Assembly: GCA_013205365.1 (NCBI GenBank) | Contig: JABMNC010000032.1 | Span: 1-15,796 of the forward strand | Length of the DNA: 15,796 nt | Reading direction: 5' to 3' | From: Cryomorphaceae bacterium | GTDB lineage: Bacteria; Bacteroidota; Bacteroidia; Flavobacteriales; Schleiferiaceae | Part shown: piece after piece, positions 6,220 through 13,547 of the stretch | Layout of the letters: every line of letters starts with the position of its first letter | How positions within the stretch are numbered: the stretch's first letter is position 1 | Translations under genes and position numbers: made by a program | The notes under the pieces: generated by a model | What the model saw: only the letters and a program-made list of their open reading frames with translations | The model's database searches: none | Told to the model about the DNA's origin: nothing

Positions 6220-7008
6220 ATGACAAAATCAATTCTCCTCTTCACTGCCATGACGTTCTTAAATACGGTTGGTAAAGCACAGACGCCAATGCAGTTTAGT
6301 GGTGTCAATTGCAATGGTGCAGCGGTAGATCTTTATGCCGATCTTGACTCCGGCAAGGCGGTTATCCTGTATTTCTTTATGCCAAGCTGTGGAAGCTGCG
6401 TGCCGCCCGCTCAAAGAATTCAAACAATGGCCAATAATATTAATGCACTGTACCCTGGAATGGTCAAAGGTTTTGCTTTCCCGTTTCAGAACGTAACGTC
6501 TTGTACCTACACGTCAGGTTGGGTATCGTCAGGTAATTTAGGAACCCTATACCAACCCATGGACAGCGGCGCGGCGCATGTTGCTAACTACGGTGGCTTC
6601 GGTATGCCAACAGTGGTGCTATTGGGTGGATCAGGGGCAAATAAGCGGGTAATATTCTCAAGCTTGAGCTTCGGTACTAGCGATACGACAAAAATGAGAG
6701 ACAGCATCCTTGCATTATTTAGCACTGTGGGCATTGCAGATTTGCCCAGTGAACTGAATGCTTTTTCTGTTTACCCCAATCCAGCAAGCGGCTTGGTGTC
6801 AATTAATTTGGATTTGAAAGAAACCGTGAACATGATTATTGACGTTATCGACATCGCAGGAAAACAGGTAGCCATTATTTCTACTGACAAACAAAGCGGA
6901 ATGTTTACCAAACAATTCAATACAGTCGGATTGCCAAGCGGCAATTATTTTGTTCGCTTGCAGGCAAACGGAAAAACCGCAATACAAAAACTCACGGTGA
7001 ATCACTAA
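6220..7008 (+). CDS. Secreted thioredoxin-fold protein with T9SS sorting domain
   Basis: A 262-aa exported protein. Residues 1-21 are a signal peptide (MTKSILLFTAMTFLNTVGKAQ). The central domain has the thioredoxin/TlpA pattern AVILYFFMPSCGSCVPPAQ, with a C57-G-S-C60 redox pair, and a probable cis-proline at GGFGMPTVVLLGG. A type A T9SS tail starts near residue 180 (FSVYPNPASGLVSINL, VIDIAGKQV, GLPSGNYFVRL, ending KLTVNH). The protein is therefore likely to act on thiols or disulfides at the cell surface; the partner is unknown. TlpA-like proteins are usually periplasmic, so a T9SS tail on one is less common. It is the last gene of the island and has a more even base composition than the AT-rich genes at the left end. 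Confidence 0.82.
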   Translation: MTKSILLFTAMTFLNTVGKAQTPMQFSGVNCNGAAVDLYADLDSGKAVILYFFMPSCGSCVPPAQRIQTMANNINALYPGMVKGFAFPFQNVTSCTYTSGWVSSGNLGTLYQPMDSGAAHVANYGGFGMPTVVLLGGSGANKRVIFSSLSFGTSDTTKMRDSILALFSTVGIADLPSELNAFSVYPNPASGLVSINLDLKETVNMIIDVIDIAGKQVAIISTDKQSGMFTKQFNTVGLPSGNYFVRLQANGKTAIQKLTVNH

Positions 7009-7067
7009 GCATTCCCAGCAGAGCCCCCTCTAAAATTTAAAAGCAATCCAAAGCAACAAGAATTAAC

Positions 7068-7187
7068 ACCGAGCTCACTTGGTACCTCAACTGCTTCACG
7101 CCCTACCCGATGCTGGCCAATGCCCACAGCTTTAAAGACAAGTCCGACCGCCTCAGCGACGTCAATGCTGGGATTTTAATTTTTTGA
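7068..7187 (+). pseudogene. trpS: Internal trpS remnant fused out of frame to the trpS 3' end
   Basis: Codons 7068-7172 read TELTWYLNCF, TPYPMLANAH, SFKDKSDRLSDVNAG. This is the internal TrpRS region whose FKDKS-x-R-x-x-D-V-N-A-G signature normally continues LFxYPVLMAADIL. Instead, at GCTGGG the frame passes straight into the trpS terminus and dxs junction (GATTTTAATTTTTTG) and stops at TGA 7185-7187. The shared CTGGG occurs both in the internal N-A-G codons and in the last trpS codons, so an internal deletion between two CTGGG copies, out of frame by one base, explains the join. About 35 codons survive with no start, and homology stops abruptly at 7068. The GC-rich composition matches the chromosome rather than the island. 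The fragment cannot encode an enzyme. Confidence 0.8.
7168..7186. repeat. Right copy of 19-bp direct repeat (trpS/dxs junction)
   Basis: An exact second copy of CTGGGATTTTAATTTTTTG. Here the minus-strand TAA of dxs (plus bases 7176-7178) lies inside it. The base before it (G versus C at the left copy) and the bases after it (ACC versus CTT) differ, so identity is limited to 19 bp. Confidence 0.85.
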
Positions 7188-8795
7188 CCTTGGCTTGCGT
7201 GCTGCCCCAGCGATTTGGGCTTCGCGCGGAGCGTGGTCCACGAAGCGGTCGGCATATCCGTGCCGGTGCAGGCGGATGTGTCCGTAGCCTTGCTCGTTCA
7301 GCCAGCTTCCGAGGGCTTGCCCCACGCCGTTGATGGCTTGGGCGTCTTCCCAAACATGCCAGGTATGGTGGTTGCCGGCAAAGTAGTGAAGGGAGTCCGC
7401 GTCGATGGGTTTGGCCATGCGCAGGTCGATAATGCTGTGGCCGGACTCGGCGGCGGCGAAGGCTTGAGTTAGGGCGGTTCCCAGGGCGAAATGGGCTACG
7501 CCGGTTCCGGTGCGCATCCAATCCATTCCTCCGCGGCGTTGAAGCGCGTCGGGGTAGTGGGGGGCTTCGCCTTTTGGATAGCGTATTATCGCTGGGCCTC
7601 CGTAGGCCAAGGCTTCTTCGAGGGCTTCGCGCAGTGCTTGGCCGTCGCGAGGCGCCCAAATGGCGGTGTTGGGTACGCTGCGGAACATGGCAAGGTCAAA
7701 GACCCCGTGGTGGGTGGCTCCGTCTTCGCCGACCATGCCGGCTCGGTCGAGGCAGAGGATTACGGGCAGGTTTTGTAGCGCTACGTCATGGATCCACTGG
7801 TCAAGGGCGCGCTGCGAGAAGGTGGCGTAGAGGTTGACCACGGGGCGGAGGCCGGCGGCGGCCATGGCTGCCGCGGTGGTAATGCAGTGCGGTTCGGCGA
7901 TGCCGACGTCATGCACACGGTCAGGGAATTCGTTGCGGACCAGGTCGAGGCTGCATCCTGGGGCCATGGCCGCGGTGAGTGCATGAATTCGGGGGTCGGT
8001 GGCGGCGAGCGAAGCGAGGGCCGCCGCAAAATGAGTCTGAAAGTGGCCAGGGCCGGCGGCGGATTCCTTGAGGCCAAGTTCTGCGGGCTCGGGTCGCTTG
8101 GTGCGCAGGTGCAGGATTCGGGGTCCGCGAAGGGGCAGCGCGCGCTCCAGCGCGCGCACCAGGGCGGGCAGGTTCTGCCCGTCGACCTCCCCGTCTATCC
8201 AGGTCCAGCCCAGGGCCTCGCCAAGCTTGCGGTAGGCCGGGGACCCGCCCTGGTGCAGGGCGCCGACGTTGCCCTCAATAGCCATTCCGTTGTCGTTAAT
8301 AATCAGCAGCACGTCGGCCCCCCATGCCCCGCCGTCGTTCATCGCCTCAAACACCATTCCGCCCGTCATCGCTCCATCGCCGACCACCGCTACGCGGCGT
8401 CGATCCATGCCCAGAGCCTTGTCGGCCCGAGCAAAACCCACGGCAGCCGAAAGGGCCGTGCTCGAGTGCCCCACCCCCCATGCATCAAAATCTGATTCCG
8501 CTCGGCGCGGGAATCCGCTGGTTCCGCCCGGCTGGCGGTTGTTGGCAAAAGAATCAGCCCGCCCAGTTAGCACCTTGTGCACGTAGGCCTGATGGCCCAC
8601 ATCCCAAATAAGGAGGTCCTCAGGGGTTTTAAGAAGTCCGTGAAGGGCAACAGTAAGTTCCGCTACCCCGAGGCTCGAGGCAATATGCCCGGCCTTCTCG
8701 GCAGTTCGCTCAAGAACCAGCTTTTTAGCGGCATCGGCGACTTCTTGCCACCGTTCTACCGGCCAGCTTCGCCACTCGTCTAACAAAGGAATCAC
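7176..8795 (-). CDS. dxs: 1-deoxy-D-xylulose-5-phosphate synthase, compact form
   Basis: Condenses pyruvate and glyceraldehyde-3-phosphate with thiamine diphosphate to start the MEP isoprenoid pathway. Family motifs are in order: GHIASSLGVAEL (H37), IWDVGHQAYVHK, GHSST, the cofactor motif VVGDGAMTGG through NDNG (139-169), GIAEPH (catalytic E301), ATFSQRALDQWIHDVALQNLPV, DRAGMVGEDGATHHGVFDL and the C-terminal DRFVDH. At 539 aa it is about 80 residues shorter than the usual form of 620-640. About 45 residues are missing after NVGAL, where other family members have a long variable helical segment, and the linker to the second domain is also short. The usual IAEQH is IAEPH here. The start is GTG 8795; no ATG lies upstream of the conserved N-terminus. 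It lies downstream of the RND gene on the same strand, after a repeat-bearing spacer. Confidence 0.9.
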   Translation of the reverse strand: MIPLLDEWRSWPVERWQEVADAAKKLVLERTAEKAGHIASSLGVAELTVALHGLLKTPEDLLIWDVGHQAYVHKVLTGRADSFANNRQPGGTSGFPRRAESDFDAWGVGHSSTALSAAVGFARADKALGMDRRRVAVVGDGAMTGGMVFEAMNDGGAWGADVLLIINDNGMAIEGNVGALHQGGSPAYRKLGEALGWTWIDGEVDGQNLPALVRALERALPLRGPRILHLRTKRPEPAELGLKESAAGPGHFQTHFAAALASLAATDPRIHALTAAMAPGCSLDLVRNEFPDRVHDVGIAEPHCITTAAAMAAAGLRPVVNLYATFSQRALDQWIHDVALQNLPVILCLDRAGMVGEDGATHHGVFDLAMFRSVPNTAIWAPRDGQALREALEEALAYGGPAIIRYPKGEAPHYPDALQRRGGMDWMRTGTGVAHFALGTALTQAFAAAESGHSIIDLRMAKPIDADSLHYFAGNHHTWHVWEDAQAINGVGQALGSWLNEQGYGHIRLHRHGYADRFVDHAPREAQIAGAARKPRSKN

Positions 8796-8810
8796 CCTAC
8801 AAAGGTCGTC

Positions 8811-8924
8811 AAAGAATGCTGCCCGCAGGGAATGCCAACTTGCAAAGAATGCTGCCCGCAGGGAATGCTTCCCGAGGGGAATACCCCCGCAATGCTCCCC
8901 GCAAGGAATGCTTCCCGCAATGCC
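8811..8924. repeat. Cluster of degenerate GC-rich short repeats between pump gene and dxs
   Basis: On the minus strand the core TGCGGGvAGCATTCC recurs about five times with small changes in 114 bp; the two copies nearest dxs (AAAGAATGCTGCCCGCAGGG on the plus strand, at 8811 and 8844) are identical over at least 24 bp. Each unit holds a short palindrome CTGC-CC-GCAG. Spacing is irregular, at roughly 17 to 34 bp. It fills almost the whole gap between the RND stop and the dxs GTG, so it would lie in the 5' leader of dxs or in a readthrough transcript. It could be a small repeat expansion or a stack of weak hairpins that attenuates transcription; function is not known. Confidence 0.7.
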
Positions 8925-11900
8925 TTAAGCGGCCTTGCGGTAGTAACGGCGCGAGCGGCCGCGTTCGGTCAGCAAAAGCAGAACGGGCATGATTACCAGG
9001 GTCAAGAAGGTTGCGAAGGTCAAACCAAAAATTACCGTCCACGAAATAGGACCCCAGAAGGCCACCGTGTCGCCCCCGAAGTAAATCATAGGGTCGTTGT
9101 TGGTAATCAGGGAGAAGAAATCCAAATTCATGCCCGTAGCAAGCGGAATCAATCCTAAAACAGTAGTTATTGCCGTCAGCAAAACCGGCCTCAGGCGAGT
9201 GCGGCCAGCTTCCGCGAGAACCGGAGCCAAGTCCGCCTCAGGCAGGGGAACATTCTCGTCGAGCCCTAACTCAGCCTTGCGGCGATTGATAAGGCGGGTA
9301 CCGTAGTCGGCAAGAACAATGGCGTTATTCACCACTACTCCCGATAAAGAAATAATTCCAATCATGGTCATAATGATGACAAAGTCCATCCTAAAAATCA
9401 GGAGTCCGAGCAATACCCCGATGAACGAGAGAATTACCGTGGTTAAAATCAAGAAGGGGATGCGCGCCGAGTTAAACTGACCCACCATAATTAAAAAGAT
9501 CAAGAAAACCGCAATCAAAAGGGCTCCAGACAAGAAACCCAGCTCCTTGGCCTGCTCTTCTTGTTGGCCAGTGTAATCCAACTCCACTCCCTTAGGCAGC
9601 TCGTAGTTTTGAAGCACCTGCTGCATTTCTGCAATAATTAGGTTGGCGTTAGCGCCCTCTTCTATACCCGAGTACACCGTAATTACTCGGTTGAGGTCGT
9701 TGCGCTTCACTGCCGTGAACGTCGCTGTTTTGCTCGGAGTCGCAATGGAGCTAATGGGTACCTGCTTGATACGTCCGGAGCTCTGGTCGCGAAAGGTAAT
9801 TTTTTGGTTCATCAGGCTCTCTAGGTTCGACCTAAAGCGATCGTCGAAGCGAATGTTAATGGGGTAGTCGGACTCGCCGTCTTTGTAGCGACTAATTTCC
9901 TTGCCAAATAGTGCGGTGCGAAGGGCATCACCAATTTGGCCAGTGCTAACTCCAAGGCTTCGTGCTTTGGCGCGGTCGACGATGATGGGCAACTCAGGCT
10001 TGTCTCCCGCCACGTCAATTTTAAGTTCGTCGTAGCCTTTAATGCGCGAATTCACTAGGGTTTTGCGTAGGCCTTCGGCGGCGGCCAGAAGTTCTTCGTA
10101 GTTGTCTCCCGACAGCTCAATGTTAATGGGCGCGCCCTGGGGCGGACCATTCCGGTCCTTTTCTATAGCGATGAGCACTCCAGGTATGGTGGAGATGTTG
10201 TCGCGCAGCAGGTTTAGCACGTCGGCACTGGCCACGCGACTACCCTCGGCGTCGAGGCGATACTTCATTTCGCGGAAGGCTACCACAACCTTAGCCTTGT
10301 GGGGCGTGGCTTGGTTGGCAGGTCCTTCGTTGGGGTCGCTCGTGCCCTTGCCCACCTGGGCAATTACGGACTCCACCATGTAGTTGTAGGGCTTGCCGTC
10401 TACCGGGTATTCATAAACCTTAAGGAGGCCTTCAATTTGATCCTCCATCTCTTTGGTGATTCGGTTGGTCTCTTCAATGTCGGTGCCCACGGGCATTTCG
10501 ATGTAAATATTGGCCAGGTTGGGCTGGTTGTCTGGGAAGAACACCACCTTGGGCGGAATAACCGCCATCAGAATAAAGCTCAACACAAAAAGTCCGACGG
10601 TGGCCAAAAGGGTTTTAGCGGCGTTGTTTTTAGACAGAATTTTTTGGACATTTCCCTGATACCAAAGCTCAAGTTTAGGTAGTCCGCCCGCCATAAACTT
10701 AATGGTTAGGGGTTCAATGCCCCAGAGGTAAATAAGGGTGAGAATTCCTGGCCAAAACAAGAGGTTCCCCAGGGTGGTGTAGCCAAGGGCCAGATTTAAA
10801 ATCAAACCGACCAGCGTGAGGCCGGCGCCTATTTTGGTCCATTTTGGTCGGTTGACCACGTCTGTCTCGAGCTTCATGTAGCGAGATGCTAGGGCTGGGT
10901 TGACTACCAGGGCCACAAAGAGTGAGGAGCCCAGCACTACAATCAGAGTCAGGGGCAGGAACTTCATGAATTCGCCAATTAACCCAGGCCAAAGGGCAAG
11001 GGGCAAAAAGGCCGCAAGGGTAGTGGCGGTTGAGGCGATAATGGGCATGGCCACTTCACCCGATCCCAGCATTGATGCCTCTTTAGCACTGTAGCCTAGG
11101 GTTCTAAAACGGTAAATATTTTCAACAATGACCACGCCGTTGTCAACCAGCATGCCCAGTGCTAGCACCAGTCCAAAGAGCACCATGAAGTTGAGGGTTA
11201 CGCCCAGGCTGTTTAAAATTAAGAAGCTGAGCAGCATTGACAGGGGAATCGCAATGCCCACAAACAAGGCGTTGCGAAGACCTAAAAAGAAGGTGAGCAC
11301 GAGCACGACTAGAATGATTCCAAAAATGATGGAATTCTCTAGTTCGCCGACCTGATTTTTGGTTCGGTTGGACTGATCGTTGGTCACCGACAATGCCAGG
11401 TTCTTGGGGAAGTAGGACTTCCTAGCCTCAGCAATGACCTCGTTGATAGAGGCTGAAACCTTTATAAGATTCTCGCCAGATCGCTTTTTGACGTCCAGGG
11501 AAACTACAGGGCTTTTGAACTCACGAGCATAGCTTTCACGTTCCACATTGGTGAATGCTACCTTGGCGATGTCTCGCAAGTAGACAATTGCGCCTTTTTC
11601 GTGCTTGACAATAATGTTTTCTATGTCTTGCATGGACTCAAACTCACCCAAAACACGAATGTTTCTGCGGTAGCCGTCCACCAGAAGGTCTCCGCCCGAG
11701 ACCGACATATTCTCGTACTTAATGGCGTCCGAAATTCCGTTAAAGCTGATGTCGAGGTCCTCCATTTTTTGAAGATCCACGGCAATTTCAACTTCTTTAT
11801 CGTCGACCCCGCGCAGGTCTACGGATGCGATTGAGGGAATGTCTTCAATTTTCTCCTCGAGGTAGGTGGCATAGTCCTCAAGCTGGTCCGCGGTGAATTC

Positions 11901-12377
11901 TCCTGACAGATTGATGTTCATAATGGGCTGAAGCTCCGCAATGTTCAATTCAAAAATATTGGGGTCGGCGGGCAGGTCCTTGGGGAAGTCGGCCGAGGAC
12001 TGAACGGCATCGACCTTGTCCTTGACCTTGCGAAGGGCTTCGTCTACGCCAACCTTGAAGTCAAAGCGGACCTCGATGGACGAAAAACCCTGCACCGAAG
12101 TGGACTTGATTTTGTCAACACCGCTGATGGTGTTGAGCTGCTTTTCGAGCGGACGGGTAACCAAGCGCTCCATGTCTACGGGAGAATTGCCTGGGTAGGG
12201 GGTTCCGATAAAAATGGTGGGCTGCACCACTTCGGGGAAGCTCTCTGCCGGCATGGCTCGGTAGGCAAGAAAACCCGAAATAGTGATGATTACGGTTAAA
12301 ACGCTTACCGTGATTTGGTTGCGCACGGCCCAATCAACAAGGGCAAAACGTGGAAACAGAGACTGATTATCTGACAT
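8925..12377 (-). CDS. RND-family efflux pump inner membrane transporter (AcrB-like)
   Basis: The proton-driven inner membrane component of a tripartite efflux pump, 1150 aa, slightly longer than AcrB (about 1050). TM1 is at about residues 21-41, followed by the first large periplasmic loop (PAESFPEV, YPGNSPVDMERLVTRPLEKQL). The TM4 motif GLVLALGMLVDNGVVIVEN contains D412 of the proton relay; the second Asp of AcrB is Asn here. The later LSGVVVNNAIVLADYG has Asn where AcrB has Lys. Between the two repeats lies an extra membrane stretch (KIGAGLTLVGLILNLALGY to LIYLWGIEPL), which accounts for much of the added length. Drug or lipid efflux is more likely than metal because the CzcA-type motif is absent, but the substrate cannot be read from sequence. 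The gene follows the membrane fusion protein after 21 nt. Confidence 0.9.
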   Translation of the reverse strand: MSDNQSLFPRFALVDWAVRNQITVSVLTVIITISGFLAYRAMPAESFPEVVQPTIFIGTPYPGNSPVDMERLVTRPLEKQLNTISGVDKIKSTSVQGFSSIEVRFDFKVGVDEALRKVKDKVDAVQSSADFPKDLPADPNIFELNIAELQPIMNINLSGEFTADQLEDYATYLEEKIEDIPSIASVDLRGVDDKEVEIAVDLQKMEDLDISFNGISDAIKYENMSVSGGDLLVDGYRRNIRVLGEFESMQDIENIIVKHEKGAIVYLRDIAKVAFTNVERESYAREFKSPVVSLDVKKRSGENLIKVSASINEVIAEARKSYFPKNLALSVTNDQSNRTKNQVGELENSIIFGIILVVLVLTFFLGLRNALFVGIAIPLSMLLSFLILNSLGVTLNFMVLFGLVLALGMLVDNGVVIVENIYRFRTLGYSAKEASMLGSGEVAMPIIASTATTLAAFLPLALWPGLIGEFMKFLPLTLIVVLGSSLFVALVVNPALASRYMKLETDVVNRPKWTKIGAGLTLVGLILNLALGYTTLGNLLFWPGILTLIYLWGIEPLTIKFMAGGLPKLELWYQGNVQKILSKNNAAKTLLATVGLFVLSFILMAVIPPKVVFFPDNQPNLANIYIEMPVGTDIEETNRITKEMEDQIEGLLKVYEYPVDGKPYNYMVESVIAQVGKGTSDPNEGPANQATPHKAKVVVAFREMKYRLDAEGSRVASADVLNLLRDNISTIPGVLIAIEKDRNGPPQGAPINIELSGDNYEELLAAAEGLRKTLVNSRIKGYDELKIDVAGDKPELPIIVDRAKARSLGVSTGQIGDALRTALFGKEISRYKDGESDYPINIRFDDRFRSNLESLMNQKITFRDQSSGRIKQVPISSIATPSKTATFTAVKRNDLNRVITVYSGIEEGANANLIIAEMQQVLQNYELPKGVELDYTGQQEEQAKELGFLSGALLIAVFLIFLIMVGQFNSARIPFLILTTVILSFIGVLLGLLIFRMDFVIIMTMIGIISLSGVVVNNAIVLADYGTRLINRRKAELGLDENVPLPEADLAPVLAEAGRTRLRPVLLTAITTVLGLIPLATGMNLDFFSLITNNDPMIYFGGDTVAFWGPISWTVIFGLTFATFLTLVIMPVLLLLTERGRSRRYYRKAA

Positions 12378-12398
12378 TTTTGGAGGCTTATCGCGGTA

Positions 12399-13544
12399 TT
12401 ATTTAATGACTGCCTTAACCGTTTCGCCGGTTTGCACGCTGCGGATTCCGCGATCAATGATCTGCTCCTCAAGGCTCAGGCCCCCGAGGACTTCGGTGGC
12501 GTCGTTGTTGGATACGCCCAATTGAAGATCGCGGCGTTCCACCTTGCCCAGTCCGTTTTTGGATGGCACAAAAAGGTAGGTGTAGTTCGCGCCCTTACTG
12601 TCTTGCAAAATCAGTCGGCTGGGAACAGTGATAATTCCCGTGGAAGAGTAGTCTACCACCTGGGCGCTCGCCATCATGTTGGGCTTGATTTGGCTGTTGG
12701 CGGGCAGGCTTACATTGACCTTGAAGGTGCGGCTGTCGGCGCTAATGAAGTCCCCTACTTGACTAATGCTTGCGCTTGTTTGGAGTCCGATGGAGTTGAA
12801 GTTAAGGGCAATTTTTTGGCCAACTTTTAAGCGAGAAATGTAGGTTTCTGGCACGTCGAGCTCGAGGCGCAATCCGCCGCTGCTCACCAGGCGAGCGACA
12901 GCCATTCCAGGCGCTGCATACTCGCCGGCTTTTAGGAACAGTTCGTCAATGGTTCCCGCGAAGGGTGCGCGCAGGCTGGCCATGGCGGCCTGCTTTTGTG
13001 CTGTTGCTAGGCGTTTTTGAAGGCCCTCGAGTTGGGTCTTGACCTGCAGGTACTGAACCTCGCTGCCAATGCCCTGATCCCACAGGCGCTTTTGCTTGTC
13101 GAATAGGGTTTGCGCAAGGTCGAGCTGAGTTTTAATCTCCGCCAAGCTTGACTGCACCACGCTGTTGTCTAGCTCAACTAAAACTTGCCCGGCACTCACT
13201 TTTTGCCCGCTTCGCACGAGTACGCGTTGGATTCGGCCCGCACTCTCTGGGTAAAGGGTAACGCTTTGGTCGGACTTAACCGTTCCATAAATATCAAAGT
13301 CGTGCTGAAAGGCTGAGGAGCCCACCGCAAGGGTGGTGACGGTACTCCATTGAGCGCTGCTGTCGAGCGCGGCAAGCTCCAGGTCGATCTGGCTGAGCTC
13401 TCCCTCTGCCTTGGCAACGATGCCGGCTAAAGAGTCTCGGCGCGCGGTGAGTTGAGCGATGCCTTCGTTGGCGGATTCCGAGGAGTTGCAGGATGCCAGT
13501 GCTGCTGCTGCAACGGTGGCAATAAGTAGGAAGGTCTTGTTCAT
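12399..13544 (-). CDS. RND efflux membrane fusion protein (lipoprotein, HlyD/AcrA-like)
   Basis: The periplasmic adaptor of the pump, 381 aa. The N-terminus MNKTFLLIATVAAAALASC is a lipoprotein signal with the lipobox cysteine at 19. A helical, charged stretch follows (ARRDSLAGIVAKAEGELSQI), then a beta strand segment and the lipoyl half-motif GRIQRVLVRSGQKVSAGQVLVELD. The coiled-coil hairpin is at about residues 125-185 (IKTQLDLAQTLFDKQKRLW, LQGLQKRLATAQKQA), the second lipoyl half is RAPFAGTIDELFLKAGEYA, and beta-barrel and membrane-proximal domains complete the protein. The order matches the AcrA/MexA fold. The ATG lies 3 nt after the TolC-like gene stop, so the genes are almost certainly co-transcribed and co-translated. 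Confidence 0.9.
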   Translation of the reverse strand: MNKTFLLIATVAAAALASCNSSESANEGIAQLTARRDSLAGIVAKAEGELSQIDLELAALDSSAQWSTVTTLAVGSSAFQHDFDIYGTVKSDQSVTLYPESAGRIQRVLVRSGQKVSAGQVLVELDNSVVQSSLAEIKTQLDLAQTLFDKQKRLWDQGIGSEVQYLQVKTQLEGLQKRLATAQKQAAMASLRAPFAGTIDELFLKAGEYAAPGMAVARLVSSGGLRLELDVPETYISRLKVGQKIALNFNSIGLQTSASISQVGDFISADSRTFKVNVSLPANSQIKPNMMASAQVVDYSSTGIITVPSRLILQDSKGANYTYLFVPSKNGLGKVERRDLQLGVSNNDATEVLGGLSLEEQIIDRGIRSVQTGETVKAVIK

Positions 13545-13547
13545 AGT

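Larger units (their letters stand above)
125..7067. mobile_element. Genomic island inserted at the trpS-dxs junction
   Basis: This stretch of about 6.9 kb lies between two exact copies of a 19-bp junction sequence. It is visibly more AT-rich than both flanks and carries only plus-strand genes of mixed function and composition: GH43, BNR repeat protein, hydrolase, tyrosine recombinase, DUF1801 and thioredoxin-like. A tyrosine recombinase at 4391-5296 and an attC-like fold at 5969-6093 lie inside. Edges are set by the left repeat and by the start of the trpS remnant at 7068; the true ends could differ by some bases. Whether it moved as a unit, grew by cassette gain, or arose by recombination between trpS copies is inference. 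No transfer or replication genes are seen. Confidence 0.65.

Noticed and set aside
5985..6314. Minus-strand 109-codon frame
   Set aside because: It crosses the attC-like fold and the start of the thioredoxin-like gene and has no family features.
125..7067. Insertion sequence or conjugative element
   Set aside because: No transposase, terminal inverted repeats, relaxase, transfer or replication genes are present; only the tyrosine recombinase.
7788..8495. Long plus-strand open frames opposite dxs (up to 235 codons)
   Set aside because: They lie antisense to a gene with all DXS motifs, arise from GC-rich codon composition and show no recognisable domain.
8811..8924. CRISPR array
   Set aside because: Units are too short, irregularly spaced and degenerate, with no unique spacers of even length and no cas genes.
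8809..9042. Minus-strand frame with repeated AFPAGSIL
   Set aside because: The peptide repeat is only the translation of the DNA repeat in the spacer and it overlaps the end of the RND gene.
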